Numbered from the stretch's first letter, positions 43,325-54,397 are shown. The stretch is 64,000 nucleotides of DNA from Stereocaulon alpinum (GCA_018257865.1 JAEUBA010000002.1:806001-870000), one strand, 5' to 3'. Notes: a model not told the origin generated them from the letters alone. Program-made: numbers and translations.

Positions 43325-45355
43325 TCACTTAACACTGCCAACGAATTGCTCAACTCTTTTAGCCCCTTGACGAACCCCAGGAGCGTAGTGCAGCTTTAGC
43401 AACTCGCCCTCCCAGATTGTACTTGCAAAGGGATTACTACCCTCGAGGTCTCCTCTCAAAGCATCGAAGTCTCCGTCTCCTTTCCGTTCCTCTGTGTTCC
43501 ACAGTGATGCAAGCTTGCGGCCATGAGTCTTAATAATGTTATTAAGTAGACTGAGCATCGCTAGAGTAGACTTCTCGGGTAGTTGTAAAGAAGAGGTGCA
43601 TAGCTGCTTCGTGAAGGCTGCTAGTCGTACTGGAGGAACAGCGCGAGGAGTCAGGATCGCAGTCAGGGCGCGGAGAAGCAGGACGGCTGTTGTTTGTAGG
43701 TTCACTTTTGGCGTTGTGTTCGGTGTGGACGTATTTGGTGGACTATGCGGGTCTGGTAGGCGAAGAGATTTGCTGGACAATTCGAGCTCTGGATTGAGGG
43801 AGAGGTCATGTAGGGACTTGTAGAGATGGGAAGTGAAGAATGTGAGATCGAGATTCAGAGCTGTTGCGGAGCGAGCAGCGTCTTGGCCTTCCAGCAGGGT
43901 GAAAGCAGTGGTGATGCATAGCAAAGCTTCTCGGGTGGCGTCACGATCGCTCTTCGACAGCATGTCCTCACCTTGTTCTTGGTCCTCTTCTTCATGATCG
44001 AAGAGGGTTTCCGCATCCAAGATCAGATCTTTCAAAGCCTCTAGAAGATCCCCAAAGAAATCTTGGTTAATCAGGTGGGCGTATTTAGCAAGACCTTCGA
44101 GCACAGCACCCATCAAATTGGGTACTCTAGCTTTCAATATTCGGAAGTATGTCACGAATACTAGCTTGAGCGTCTCTGATTGCATCCGATCTCGCTGTTC
44201 ATGGCTCACAATAGCATCGGCTTCTTTGAATTCCTTCTCGACATCTTTCCTCTCTTTCATAATCTTGCGCTGTTTCTTCGTTCGAAATTCCTTCTTGAAC
44301 TTGGACTTCTTACCTCCTATAACCCCATCTTTAGCAGGCTTATCGACTCGGTTTTGTGATGCCTTGGACGAAAATTCTGTCAAAAGTCGCAGATGTAGAA
44401 ATGTGTTCAGAACACTCTCATCAATCTGGTAATGGCGTGCTCTCATCATTCTCGTTACTAAAGATATGGCGTCGAGAGACGAAGTACCATCCTCATCACT
44501 GCGAAACAGGCTCTCTACCGCTTCTCGACACTTGACGAAATTTGCATCCACCTTCCTCGAACTCAGCTTCGCAATCAAGATCTTTAAAAGCTCTCCCCTA
44601 AAATTGAAATGCGGTACGGCGAGAAGTAGAGCACAAGCACACGATATCGCAACCTTCGTCACACTGACCATGGCTTCAGATTGTTGGTCCCTTGTCGGCT
44701 TTGCACATATGGCAAGGTCCTTGATATAGCCTTGATAGCAACTTACGAGCGTTTGCTCAAAAGCTCGTAGCCGCCGTACATCTTTGGACACTTTCTCTGT
44801 CTGGTCTTGCTCAGCAATTGGTCGTATTCGGTAGCCTGGGATGGCATCCTTGTAAATAGCCAATTGTGTAGCCAAAGCTAGTCTCTTGATAGTAGGATTT
44901 GGCGACGCTGCAATCTGACCCAGTGTGCGGAATCCTCCTGCATGCTCTTCTGGGTCCTCGTTGATGAGGCTTGCGACTCTGGCTAGTTCTTCTTTTGCTT
45001 CAATGATCTGTTGCCGTATGGGTACCTTCGCCTCCTCTTTGACACTGTCCGGCACTTGCTCCGGATCTCCTCCATCATCGGAGCTTGGCCAGCTACCCTC
45101 ATCCTCACTCCCTGCTAGGGGAACATTCCATTGCTCTATTCTTCCTTCTGCAGTCTTGATTGGCAGTCTTGTATTCTCTTTTTCTTTCTTTCTCTGCTTC
45201 CTAGGCCTCTGCTCGTAGTCCTGCTCTAAACTCCATCCAGCTGCTCTAGAGAAAAAGTCGTCGGGTGTTTGGACCTTCGTTGACAGCGTTACACCTTCCT
45301 GAAAGGATTCTGATGGAAGAAACCTTTTCCGCTTGACTACTGGTGCCACTGCCAT
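43325..45355 (-). CDS. NOC3: Nucleolar complex protein 3 (Noc3)
   Basis: Single exon, 676 aa, starting MAVAPVVKRKRFLPSES. The NOC3 domain is visible at about residues 100-230: VKEEAKVPIRQQIIEAKEEL, GGFRTLGQIAASPNPTIKRL, ALATQLAIYKDAIPGYRIRP and LRAFEQTLVSCYQGYIKDLA. The CBF/NOC-type C-terminal half includes LVFVTYFRILKARVPNLMGA, VLEGLAKYAHLINQDFFGDL and EALKDLILDAETL. Lysine-rich segments (KSKFKKEFRTKKQRKIMKER) fit nucleolar localisation. Noc3 acts in pre-60S export with Noc2 and has been linked to replication initiation in yeast. Confidence 0.93.
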   Translation of the reverse strand: MAVAPVVKRKRFLPSESFQEGVTLSTKVQTPDDFFSRAAGWSLEQDYEQRPRKQRKKEKENTRLPIKTAEGRIEQWNVPLAGSEDEGSWPSSDDGGDPEQVPDSVKEEAKVPIRQQIIEAKEELARVASLINEDPEEHAGGFRTLGQIAASPNPTIKRLALATQLAIYKDAIPGYRIRPIAEQDQTEKVSKDVRRLRAFEQTLVSCYQGYIKDLAICAKPTRDQQSEAMVSVTKVAISCACALLLAVPHFNFRGELLKILIAKLSSRKVDANFVKCREAVESLFRSDEDGTSSLDAISLVTRMMRARHYQIDESVLNTFLHLRLLTEFSSKASQNRVDKPAKDGVIGGKKSKFKKEFRTKKQRKIMKERKDVEKEFKEADAIVSHEQRDRMQSETLKLVFVTYFRILKARVPNLMGAVLEGLAKYAHLINQDFFGDLLEALKDLILDAETLFDHEEEDQEQGEDMLSKSDRDATREALLCITTAFTLLEGQDAARSATALNLDLTFFTSHLYKSLHDLSLNPELELSSKSLRLPDPHSPPNTSTPNTTPKVNLQTTAVLLLRALTAILTPRAVPPVRLAAFTKQLCTSSLQLPEKSTLAMLSLLNNIIKTHGRKLASLWNTEERKGDGDFDALRGDLEGSNPFASTIWEGELLKLHYAPGVRQGAKRVEQFVGSVK

Positions 45356-45849
45356 GCTTGGATTTTTGTAGAATATATAAAGCTATGCGAACCGCGGTAG
45401 TGGAATTTTGCCCGCGGTGGAGTGCCAAGGCCATTGAAAAGTCCTACACGTACTAAACAGGAGGATTCGACCCTAAATCGTCGGCCGCCCAGACAGCCCT
45501 TGAAAAACGCCTAGAGCTGATTGCCCGGGGAGGCAGAGAATTACCCGGAGCTTAGAGCTTTCGATGTATTTATGGCGACACTTGGGTACCCCGGAGAGCT
45601 GCTTACCGTAAGGGCCCACTGGAAATATTAAGTCATTATAACCGTCCTGCACATCCTGATGATAGGATGATGTAGCTGCACTCCTGACCGAGTTGCGTGG
45701 CTTGCTTGGTCAGATCTACAAGTTCTTGGATACCATCTTAAACAGACATTCAAGATATTCGGCAGCTTGGAGAGCCAGAATCTCTCAATAGTCGACTCCG
45801 GGAGCTACTCTAGGGAACAGGGTCTCGGAGATGGTGAACTCGTTAGCCA
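45356..45849. other. NOC3 upstream region
   Basis: Nothing recognisable beyond a likely NOC3 promoter next to 45355. Confidence 0.4.
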
Positions 45850-46205
45850 GTGACCACAGCAGGGTAGCTCATGGACGCGAGCAATGATGGCGTTCGTCAA
45901 CCAATCAGTAACCCCAGAGGTCTCGCCCAATGACCCGTGCTGAGCAAATCTTCTTTACACATTCTCCCAGCTAGCACCCCGTTCAGCTTGAAAGGCCACC
46001 TCGAAGGCCACTTCTTCTTCGCCATCCTGGAAATGAGCTTCCATGCGAATATAGTCTCCGATGATCGTGCTCGCTAGATAATCGAGAGAGTCGTTTCCAA
46101 CGAGCAAGCCCTACTAATCTGCTGGCTCCGATCTACATGTTCGATGGGTGCACTAGCCAAAATCACGAAGTCGGACTCATTTTCCTCCCGGCAGTATACA
46201 TGCAT
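45850..46205 (-). pseudogene. Decayed coding fragment, unknown family
   Basis: On the minus strand coding-like text runs CREENESDFVILASAPIEHV, then in a shifted frame NGLLVGNDSLDYLASTIIGD, YIRMEAHFQDGEEEVAFEVA and FQAERGASWENV, then a stop (complement of TTA at 45955-45957), then in the same frame RRFAQHGSLGETSGVTDWLT and NAIIARVHEL. One frameshift and one stop in otherwise coherent sequence mean a pseudogene rather than noise. I cannot name the family. Confidence 0.55.
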
Positions 46206-46425
46206 GCAGCACGGGCTTTAGGGAGTTGAAAGAACAGTACATCGCTCAGCTGGAGGCAAAGCCTGGTGGCATCACCAGTGGCGATACACTTTAAGCGCAG
46301 AAGCTGAGGACGAACCTTAGGGTCCAGAGAGGAGACATAGACGCATGTTGAGTATGGAGAAGGGGGAAGTAATTGCAGATCTGGTTAGTGAGCTTCAGGG
46401 CAAAGGGCTTATGGAGACGCAGTGA
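46206..46425 (+). pseudogene. Decayed coding fragment, unknown family
   Basis: On the plus strand ELKEQYIAQLEAKPGGITSG and DTL, then a TAA, then in the same frame AQKLRTNLRVQRGDIDAC; a +1 shift continues it as LSMEKGEVIADLVSELQGKG and LMETQ. Helical, charged text with a stop and a frameshift. The family is not identified. Confidence 0.5.
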
Positions 46426-46979
46426 CTGATTGCATCACCAGAAGTCGGGAGACAACGAAAGTGGCTGGCCTCACACCCTTAGACATGGTGTTCGTATCCA
46501 CAGCTATGCAGACGGAACATTCACCTAACAGGAAGTCAATCGATCTCATCGCCTCATGTATCGATGATGTCATCACTGAGCTTCTTGTTGTTGCTCAGAT
46601 CTTGTGGCTGCACAGAAAAGCTTCCTCCGCCAATATGACATCCTTCCATCCCTTTACAGAACAGCCACCAAGAGTCCTCTTGGTAATGGAGCACCTGCAA
46701 CCATAGTAGTTGAGGATGCAGAATAGGTGGCCGTTTCAGATGTGGTGCTGGAAACTAATAGTGCAAGTAATGTTGATGATGCCATGGGTTATGGTGGACT
46801 CTCAATGTGCCAGGTTCCAGATTTGCACGCACTAACAGAACACCATTCTCGTACAGAAGAAGACATGCTGTATTTCACATCCATGGCAGTCAAATCAATA
46901 GATTTCTCAAGTTCTAGCCCTTCGAAGGTTGATCATGGACGTTTGATTAGCCATCAACATAAGCACTCGTCTTCAACAA
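46426..46979. other. Region between decayed fragments
   Basis: Open frames at 46422-46706 and 46727-46993 carry no domain; they may be more of the same decayed genes. Nothing firm can be said. Confidence 0.35.
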
Positions 46980-47273
46980 ATACTGCAGGCTGAATGGTGG
47001 ACATGGATAGGCGATGAGCATAGAGTTGATTTAGGAGAGTTGAGCACACTCCAGAAAACAGTTTGTTTCCAGGCCATGTATTTCAAAGCGTGGCTCGATC
47101 TATATTATGATGAACTCTTTTCGTCTTTGCATCCATAGAATCGGCGTGATCTGCAGATTTTGAGCTGTTGTTTAGATATGTTGGAGCGCGAATTGTTTCC
47201 CACCATACAAAGATATGCATCTGCTATATGTCAGAGGAGTACTCTGGGTCTTGCCGGTCATATGTTTTACTGA
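46980..47273 (+). pseudogene. Decayed helical coding fragment with one internal stop
   Basis: One frame of 98 codons is interrupted only by a TAG at 47136-47138: ILQAEWWTWIGDEHRVDLGE, LSTLQKTVCFQAMYFKAWLD, LYYDELFSSLHP, stop, NRRDLQILSCCLDMLERELF, PTIQRYASAICQRSTLGLAG. The amphipathic pattern continues across the stop, so this was once translated as one piece. There is no start codon in frame; it must be an internal exon or a truncated gene. The family is not recognised. Confidence 0.55.
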
Positions 47274-47946
47274 CAAGTATCCCAACCAACTGGCTGATGA
47301 CATACTATGCATATCACAGACTTGAAGCAAGATGCTACACCCAAGAAAGCGAGAACCACGAGACAAAGATTCGCGAGACTCTGTGACTTTGATTTGGGAT
47401 ACACGAAGATAGCACTCGGTTCTTTGTGAATAGTAGCATTGTGCATAGGAGCAAGAAGCATCTCTTTCGATACAAACTTTAGTGTCTTTACAGTGGTGGG
47501 AAAGGAGAGCTTTGGGAGAACGAAAAAGTTTTTGAGACCGGGAAGGTAGCTGCTCATAGTCGCAGTCTGCGTTCCCGTGGCAAAGGTGAAACATCTAATG
47601 TTCAGCCAGAGTGGGTGGCCTGGTAATCTATGCACATCGATGTGGACAGAATTGCAACTTGCATAGCATAAGGGAGTATGTGGCAATTGGTTGCAAATGT
47701 CGGTTTATGGCAGCCTGAAACTTCGTTTTTGTCTCCTAATTACACATTCCTTCGGATCAGTGCACCTTTCTGGCACAGCTCCGCCGTAACGGCTACAATT
47801 TTAGTAGCGCTCTTGTTGATGGTGAAGGACCAAACCCACTTATGGGTACGGCTACGGGACCTTACCTCATGCTGTTGCAAAGACCAACAAAGATCAATTC
47901 CTACTGGGCTTCGCAAGAGGATCACTTAATTACGGGCATCATATAA
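47274..47946. other. Gene-poor stretch
   Basis: Short ORFs on both strands with no domain. It may hold further decayed sequence. Confidence 0.35.
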
Positions 47947-48066
47947 ATGGGGCTTGCAAAACCGGAACACATCTTGACAGGCACATGTGAAAGTGGTGCT
48001 GTGTGCGTCGACCAAGGAATTACATGTCAGAGCTACGGCTGCATCTGTAACTCGATAGCTAGATGA
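47947..48066 (+). CDS. Short cysteine-rich ORF (39 aa), doubtful
   Basis: ATG at 47947, TGA at 48064-48066. The product starts MGLAKPEHILTGTCESGAVC and has five cysteines spaced C-x5-C-x6-C-x4-C-x1-C within 19 residues. There is no signal peptide in this exon; an upstream exon would be needed for a secreted protein and I do not see one. It sits among decayed fragments, so it may be a remnant of a small cysteine-rich protein gene. Confidence 0.2.
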   Translation: MGLAKPEHILTGTCESGAVCVDQGITCQSYGCICNSIAR

Positions 48067-48742
48067 GGACTCCTTTGCAGCACAGATCGACGCATGTAAC
48101 TTTGAGGCAGGGCTGAGGCACGGGCTGATTTGGGGCCACTGCGAAATTACAGTGATGTAGGGCGGCTCCCCCAGCAGATCCCTAGTTCGAGCCTTACTGC
48201 TGTAAGTGCTACGTTCTCGGACATTTCCAGGAGCCAGGGAACGAGCGATGGAGGCTGACATCAGATTGAACGCTATTATCGGTGCACTTGAGATTGTGAG
48301 CTAGATGAGTGCCTTGCGCGAAGGATGCACTCCTTTCGAGCGTTAGATCTAAAGTGCGCTGTTCTTGCGTTGTGGCAATCTATTTGAACGGCAATCGATC
48401 CTAAATCCTTCAAACTGTACCGTGTAACAAGCTGGACACAAACCTGTTAGTTGATGCCCGTCGTGCGCTGGCAGAGCCCTTGCGGCTCCGTACAGCACCA
48501 TTCTCGGTGTCCCGGCTGCCTATCTCCACATCCTCAGAGTCAATACCATCGGCACCCTGATACACCTAATAGGGAAGGTCAATTCATTGGTCCTGAATCT
48601 GTGACTAGCAGCAAGGTATTATTACTTGTCTGAGAAACGATGAAATTGCACCTCAAGTAGGATTTTAAGTATACCCTCACTCCTAGCACAGTTTAGACTG
48701 GAAGTTGTCGCTGGCCTGCAGAAAGCCCTTCAATCATCTTAG
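48067..48742. other. Region upstream of the P450 pseudogene
   Basis: No supported gene, repeat or RNA. Confidence 0.4.
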
Positions 48743-50639
48743 ATGGCTACCTTTCTACTGATATCGCTAATCCTGGCAACATGGTGCATCTACAATGCAT
48801 ACTGCCTTCTCCTCAATTACCGACGAGCTTCTAAGCTCAGCATTCCCATTGTTTGTATTCCAATCAGTCCTGATAACCCTCTTTGGATTGCACTTCAGAT
48901 TGCATTTTCCTTACTCTTCAAATATGTGCCTTTTAGCTCCTTCTCGGTAAGTCGATACTGTCGACTGAGGTGGGAATTTCATGATGGATACAAGACGCAT
49001 GAGAGATTGGGTGATACTTGGATCCTGGTTACGCCAGACAGAAACTGATTTCATACTTCTAAAGCTGAAGCTGCCTATGAAATCTTGACACGTAGTCGTG
49101 AATTTGGAAGACCCGTGTGGATGATGAGTAGGATGACATACCAGCATAAGGTCGTAGCGGCCCGCAAGCTGTGGCTGACTTGACTTTAGATGCGCTCAAC
49201 GTTTTTCGGCCCAATTTTGTCACGGTAAGTAGCAATCGATATCACTATACCTGGTGTGCTCACTTCAACTTGCAGGCCGAAGGGTCTGACTGGCAACGGC
49301 AACGAAAGCTCACAGCCACTCCATTCAATGAACAAAAGAGCTGCCTCGTCTGGGATGAATCGATACGCCAAGCATCTGACATGGCTCATTTGTGGCTGTC
49401 CGACGGAAGCGAGGGCTCAAAGAGCATGTCAAAAGATACAAGGACGCTGGCTCTGAACGTTCTGGCCTACGTGGGGTTTCAGAGATCGTACCCTCTCAAA
49501 AGTATTGCAAAGACCAGCGCGGTGCGACAACCCTCCACCTATAAGGACTCTTTGTCTATCACCCTCAGGAACGTCTTGGTAGTCATTGTCTTACCGACAG
49601 TCGCATTCCAAGTTCGATTCATGCCTACAGAATGGAGACAGATCGGATGGGCAATCAGTGATTTCAGAAGATACATGCTGGATCAGCTTGCAGACGAAAA
49701 GCGATTGATCGCGGAAGGAAAGCCTGGATCTGGGACTTTGATGAACAACCTGGTGCGAGCATTGGAAGCACAGCATGATGTGGTGGGAGGAGGCGATAAC
49801 AAGAGAATCGTGACGAATGCGAGACCACACGAAATGAAGCCTTCAAGCGTTAACGAGATACTGGGTAACACATTTGTCTTCAACTTTGCATGACACGATA
49901 CAACTGCAATTTAATTGGCCTACAGCGTGTTACTTCTTGTTGCTCATCCGGAAGTCCAAGACTGGGTTGCGGAGGAATTAATTTTTCTACATGGACGCCG
50001 ATAGAGGCGGTACCTGGAGATACGAAACCGTGTTCCCTGAATTGAAAAGATGCCTCGCGATCTTGGTACGTATGCACTGTGCCGCAGATCCATTCCACGT
50101 CGACCCTTACCCATGGTCTAGCTCGAGACTCTGCGGCTGTACAATCCTATCCCTGGAGTTTCTAAATACACTGGTCATCAGTGTCGTTTCATTGAGCTGG
50201 AGACCAAGAGATAAGCATCCCAGAAAACACTCTCGTCGTGGCTAATCTCATGGCACTGCAAACACATCCTCGGTATTGGGGCCAAGACTCCTTGACCTGG
50301 CGCCCTGCAAGATGGATCATTGGCTCCCCTCATGATAGCAGAGGCGACCCTAGCGCCCGTCTTGACCAGGGAAGTCTCTTAGTACTTGAGAAGGGAACGT
50401 TCATCCCATGGTCGGAAAGTGCAAGGAGCTGCCCTGGCAAGAAATTTGCCCAGGTGGAATTCGTAGCAACCATGGCGGCTTTATTTCGTAATTTACGTGC
50501 AGAGCCCGTCTCGAAAGCCGGAGAAACGCCTGCAGCCGCAAGTAAAAGGGTGCTGGAGGTGGTCGAGGACATCAATATGGAGTCACTGCTGCAAATGCCG
50601 AACCCGGATAGTGTATCAGTGAAGTGGACCACAAGGTGA
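48743..50639 (+). pseudogene. Cytochrome P450 pseudogene
   Basis: It starts MATFLLISLILATWCIYNAY, a membrane anchor, and continues to LGDTWILVTPDRN, where the usual Trp is a TGA (49046-49048). The frame goes on (SKAEAAYEILTRSREFGRPV) to further stops and a frameshift before DLTLDALNVFRPNFVT. A 51-nt intron and EGSDWQRQRKLTATPFNEQK follow (C-helix). The I-helix reads FVFNFA-stop-HDTTAI-stop-LAYSVLLLVAHPEVQD, with TGA at 49891-49893 in place of the Gly of A-G-H-D-T-T and TAA at 49912-49914. The K-helix ETLRLYNPIPGVSKY survives in another frame near 50130. The heme region is FIPWSESARSCPGKKFAQVE, where a conserved Gly before the Cys is Ser. At least four stops and two frameshifts make a working enzyme impossible. 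The type matches P450s of fungal accessory or secondary metabolism. Confidence 0.93.
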
Positions 50640-50985
50640 TGGATTGTACGGCATTCTAGGCGCACATATCAATTCCAGTTGCTCTTCGACTATAGAACGG
50701 AAACTCTTCCAGTGAGTACATTATCAGTATGAACGTTTGACAATAGATGTCAGCGTACTACAAGGCAGGACCGCGGCGGGATTGAGGGGTCGTGGCAGTG
50801 AACCCTTCTGGAACTTCCGTGCCAAGATTTTGCTCAAGCTTTTAGCGAGGCACGAAATATAACCTCTCCAGTATAACCTTTGCGTCCACCAACAGACCTG
50901 CTTGTATTCGAGCCGAAACAGGTTTTTTTTGCTGTCGTCAAAGCCCCCTTCAGCTCGCCATATCCCCCTCCTGCAAACAGCTACG
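50640..50985. promoter_or_regulatory. Region upstream of NIP7
   Basis: 346 bp between the P450 remnant and NIP7, with a TTTTTTTT tract near 50925 and a CT-rich stretch just before the ATG. No gene. Confidence 0.45.
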
Positions 50986-51792
50986 ATGCGTCCCCTAACC
51001 GAGCCCGAAACCCAGACTCTCTTCACCAAATTAGCGTCCGTACTCTTTCCCCAGCATACCTTCCGATGTTTCAGTGGGAGGCGTGCTTACAATTGCATAG
51101 AAACTACACAGGCCCCTCCCTAAAAGCTCTCATCGCCCCTCCCCAATCCAGCTCCTCAAAGGAAGACAACCGCATGGTCTTCCGCATGCACCAATCGCGC
51201 GTCTACTACTGCTCTCTACACATAGCGAATCTAGCAACGAGTATAGCGCGACCGAATTTACTGTCTGTGGGGACATGTTTGGGAAAGTAAGACTATCCCG
51301 AAACCTTCCATACCTCCTTACCTGTGGGTATAAACCCTGACGTTAAGTCAATGGCAGGTTTACAAAGACGGGGAAATTCAGACTACATATCACAGCACTG
51401 GATATCATTGCGCCGCATGCTCGATACAAGGTCTGGGTCAAACCTAATGGGGAGATGCCATTCCTGTATGGTGGGAATATTGTGAAAGCGCATATTGGGA
51501 GATGGAGCGAGGATTGTCCTGAACATCAGGGTGTTGTGGTGCTGAAGATGGATGATACGCCTTTAGTTGGTCGCTCAGCTCCATCATTAATGTAGAGCTA
51601 ACGGGCGAGAACAGGGATTTGGCGTGACAGCGAGATCGACGGCTGAGACGAAGAGATTAGAACCTACAGGGATTACAGTGTTCAGGCAAGCAGATGTTGG
51701 GGAATACCTCAGAGAGGTGCGCTTTGACTTCAAGAATTGAGTTGTTTCGCATGCTAACTATTGTACAGGAGGACACACTTTTCACCACGTAG
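50986..51792 (+). CDS. NIP7: 60S ribosome biogenesis factor Nip7
   Basis: Five exons, 50986-51035, 51101-51286, 51358-51565, 51615-51716 and 51769-51792, encode 189 aa. The spliced text MRPLTEPETQTLFTKLANYT, MVFRMHQSRVYYCSLHIANL, ATSIARPNLLSVGTCLGKFT, KTGKFRLHITALDIIAPHAR, YKVWVKPNGEMPFLYGGNIV, EHQGVVVLKMDDTPLGFGVT and FRQADVGEYLREEDTLF is Nip7 throughout. The C-terminal half is the PUA domain that binds RNA. Nip7 acts in the nucleolus on 27S pre-rRNA processing. The last coding exon is only 24 nt. Length is normal. Confidence 0.95.
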
Positions 51793-51994
51793 CCCTGTCT
51801 CAACAAGGGGACGCAGTCGCAGTGAATAAGAGAGGAAAAATGGTGACGTTGCTGTCGAGTAATGTCACGCGCTGTCAAGGAAGAGGTAGCTTCGTAAAGT
51901 GAGCACGGTCAGATCAGCCGCCTGGGCAGCTTGTCCAAACTATCCGCGCATCTTGCCGTCAATCTGCATTCATCGCTGGTACAGCCCTTCTGTT

Positions 51995-53890
51995 TCATCG
52001 GATGATAGGAATGATACAAGCTCCCTCGATCGTTCCGTTGACGCGTAGTTTGTTGCCATACTGAAGCCAAAAGGGGCTGTGCTCATGGGGCATCATGGTG
52101 TGCGGTGGTACATCTTCCAAGCCTTGGTTTCGGAGGGCGGCGAAGGGATTGCTGTCGGAATATGTATACGGTCCAGCTTTGCCGCTGGGATGCAATGTTG
52201 CCCTCTTCAGTTGTTCCGCCGTGAGAACAACTCCTCCGTCTTCCGATGCGGAAAGGCTCGCTTCGGATTCAGCATCTGGTGCGTCAGCGCCGCTGTTGCG
52301 TTCTGCTTCTGTCTTAGTGGACAACCGTATGAGAACTCGTGCTGTCAGAAAGCTATCGAACCCGGCTTCATGGACTGGCGAACCGAAGTCATATTTGTTG
52401 TGCTCAGGGGGAATTTCTGTAAGCAATCAGCGGAATGAATTTTCAATTAAAAGTATTCGTGGTGTCTGCAAAACGCACCTATAACTGGAATTAGAAGTTT
52501 TGAAAGCTCTCGGTCTATATCTTCGAGGGATGATCGGTAATGTGGCGAATTGTCGTTGATTTTATCAGCAAGATACTTGGTATCGAAGACGAGTGGGAAT
52601 AGCTGTCCCACAATAGACTGGAATTCCTCCACCCGATCTGGAAGCGGGCCAAAGAAGCACGTAAAGAAATAAATGAGGTCTATGAAGAGGTTGTGTCCAA
52701 CCAAGATAGTGCGCTTTGCTTTAAGCTTGTGAAGTGTTTTCTCGAATTTGGAGGCAATGAGATTCTTCTTCAGCTCTGGGATAGGAGATGATGGATATAT
52801 CCATCCTCCATTAGCAATTGCTGCGAGATCTCCGGAGGCGTTTGGGGCTTTCAGCTCGGCAGGAAGGACACGGTGGATATTCGGGCACAAAGCTTCAGCT
52901 ACCCACCTCAAGCCTATCTGGCTTGTCAAAGACCTGTCGAACCACGCAACTTTCTTTTGGCTTTGAGCGTCTTCGCGTTTTTTGTCGTACGGGATCAGCT
53001 GGATGAATTCCGGCTTAGAGATTGAAACAACATCAGGGAACTCGGCGCGGATCAGTTGGTGCACAAGTCGCTTTTGAAATCCATTCAAACCCCTCCCGTT
53101 GTAGTTTGGTGACCCATGGTTAAGTGGAGCGATGTTCAAGAATGTAGTCGCTGACTAAAAGGTCATTAGCATTACTCGCTGGTTCTGGCGGGCAGGATAT
53201 GTGTTACCGTTCCTTGGATCCGCCACACTTTGACCCACTCGGTAGTCTCTTCTCGAACCCTCTGAACAAAGTTGACAGTATCGGTGTCATCGACAGGAAC
53301 ATGTAGATCCTCGATGCTGGATTTGTCCTGCCGGGCGGTAGCTATCGATCTGGCGTGCGCCTCTTCCTGTCTTGAGAAGTATGGAACACCCTTCTTGAAA
53401 GGAGCTTCCATCTGGAAATTGACACTCATGAGAAACTCCACGGCTTGAGAATGTCAGATAGATTTTTCATTCAGTTTTGGTCCTTCTCACCTCCACTCTG
53501 AAACATGAAATCACGCTCGACGCCCAATCTCTTGTCTGTCACAGGGTTCATCAAGAAGTTATACGTCCGTGTAGTATAGACACCTGAGCCATCTTAGTGC
53601 TGCTAGGTGCATGGCCGGGATTCGATCCACCTACCCCGCTTCAAGTCCTCTTCAACACAAGTCAAGCCCAGTTGAAGGATTTGGTAACGTTCTGCAGCCC
53701 TCTTGTTCTCTTCATACCTCTCTTGCAGAGTCTGCCTACCATCCTCGCTTCGGCCAGGCGTACGAGCCTGACCACTTTGCTTGCCTGGGATACCAGACAG
53801 CTCGAGGTCGATTGAGACCACCCTGGAGTTGGCGATTGCCTCCACGATGCTGGGCAACTGGCTCTGGAAGTTATTGATATCAACGTCCAT
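51995..53890 (-). CDS. CAF1-family (PARN-like) poly(A)-specific ribonuclease
   Basis: Five exons in translation order, 53890-53635, 53583-53491, 53443-53208, 53154-52479 and 52416-51995, encode 560 aa. The DEDD nuclease motifs are in place: Asp/Glu in VVSIDLELSGIPG, Asp in LVGHNLFIDLIYFFTCFFGP, and His/Asp in HEAGFDSFLTARVLIRL. Other family segments are YQILQLGLTCVEED, YNFLMNPVTDKRLGVERDFM, AVEFLMSVNFQMEAPFKKGV, GLNGFQKRLVHQLIRAEFPD and the final FWLQYGNKLRVNGTIEGACI. It should remove poly(A) tails or trim small RNAs; fission-yeast Triman is a known relative. No R3H or RRM domain was seen. Confidence 0.9.
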
Positions 53891-54397
53891 AGTGGCTCAG
53901 CTTATCCAAGAGAATAAGAAACGTAGGTTATTATGCCAACAAAATGGACTTGAGAGTTGGCAAACACTGAGACAAAGAGAGATGCATATGCAGCACGCGA
54001 ATGTGTTGATCTGGGCGAGAGCGCCTGATCTGTCAGTTGCCGCGCATTAGCGTCTGAATCCTGCCCAATCACGTACCTTGCCTTCCTTACAGCCATAAGA
54101 GAAGATCCGGTCTGTCTGGAAGCCATTGTGAGCTACAATATATATAGATAATAATTGTCTGGTATTGTTTACAGCAGTGAAAGTAGCCAATATAGAAAGC
54201 TGCGTGTAATACCTTAGCCTGAAGTTAGCCGGGTAGACATCTAATCTCGGAATTAGATCCGGCGACACATAGAGACTACTGTAACCAATAACGATCCTGT
54301 CTTCCTGGCTTTACCACCTTCGAATTCTACTTGTCGACCCCAAACAGAAAGCCAGCTTATCCGCCTGCTATTCCCCTCGCTCTAATTAGCCGTAGCA
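53891..54397. promoter_or_regulatory. Divergent promoter, PARN-like gene and PEX26
   Basis: 507 bp without a gene, with a TATATATAGATAATAATT stretch near 54133-54151. Confidence 0.5.

Noticed and set aside
48743..50639. A functional P450 with many small introns
   Set aside because: The stops fall inside conserved helices, and no GT-AG pairs remove them while keeping the I-helix and heme region in frame.
53617..53635. GGGATTCGATCCACC, resembling a tRNA B box
   Set aside because: No A box, acceptor stem or anticodon arm could be built around it; it lies at an exon/intron border of the PARN-like gene.
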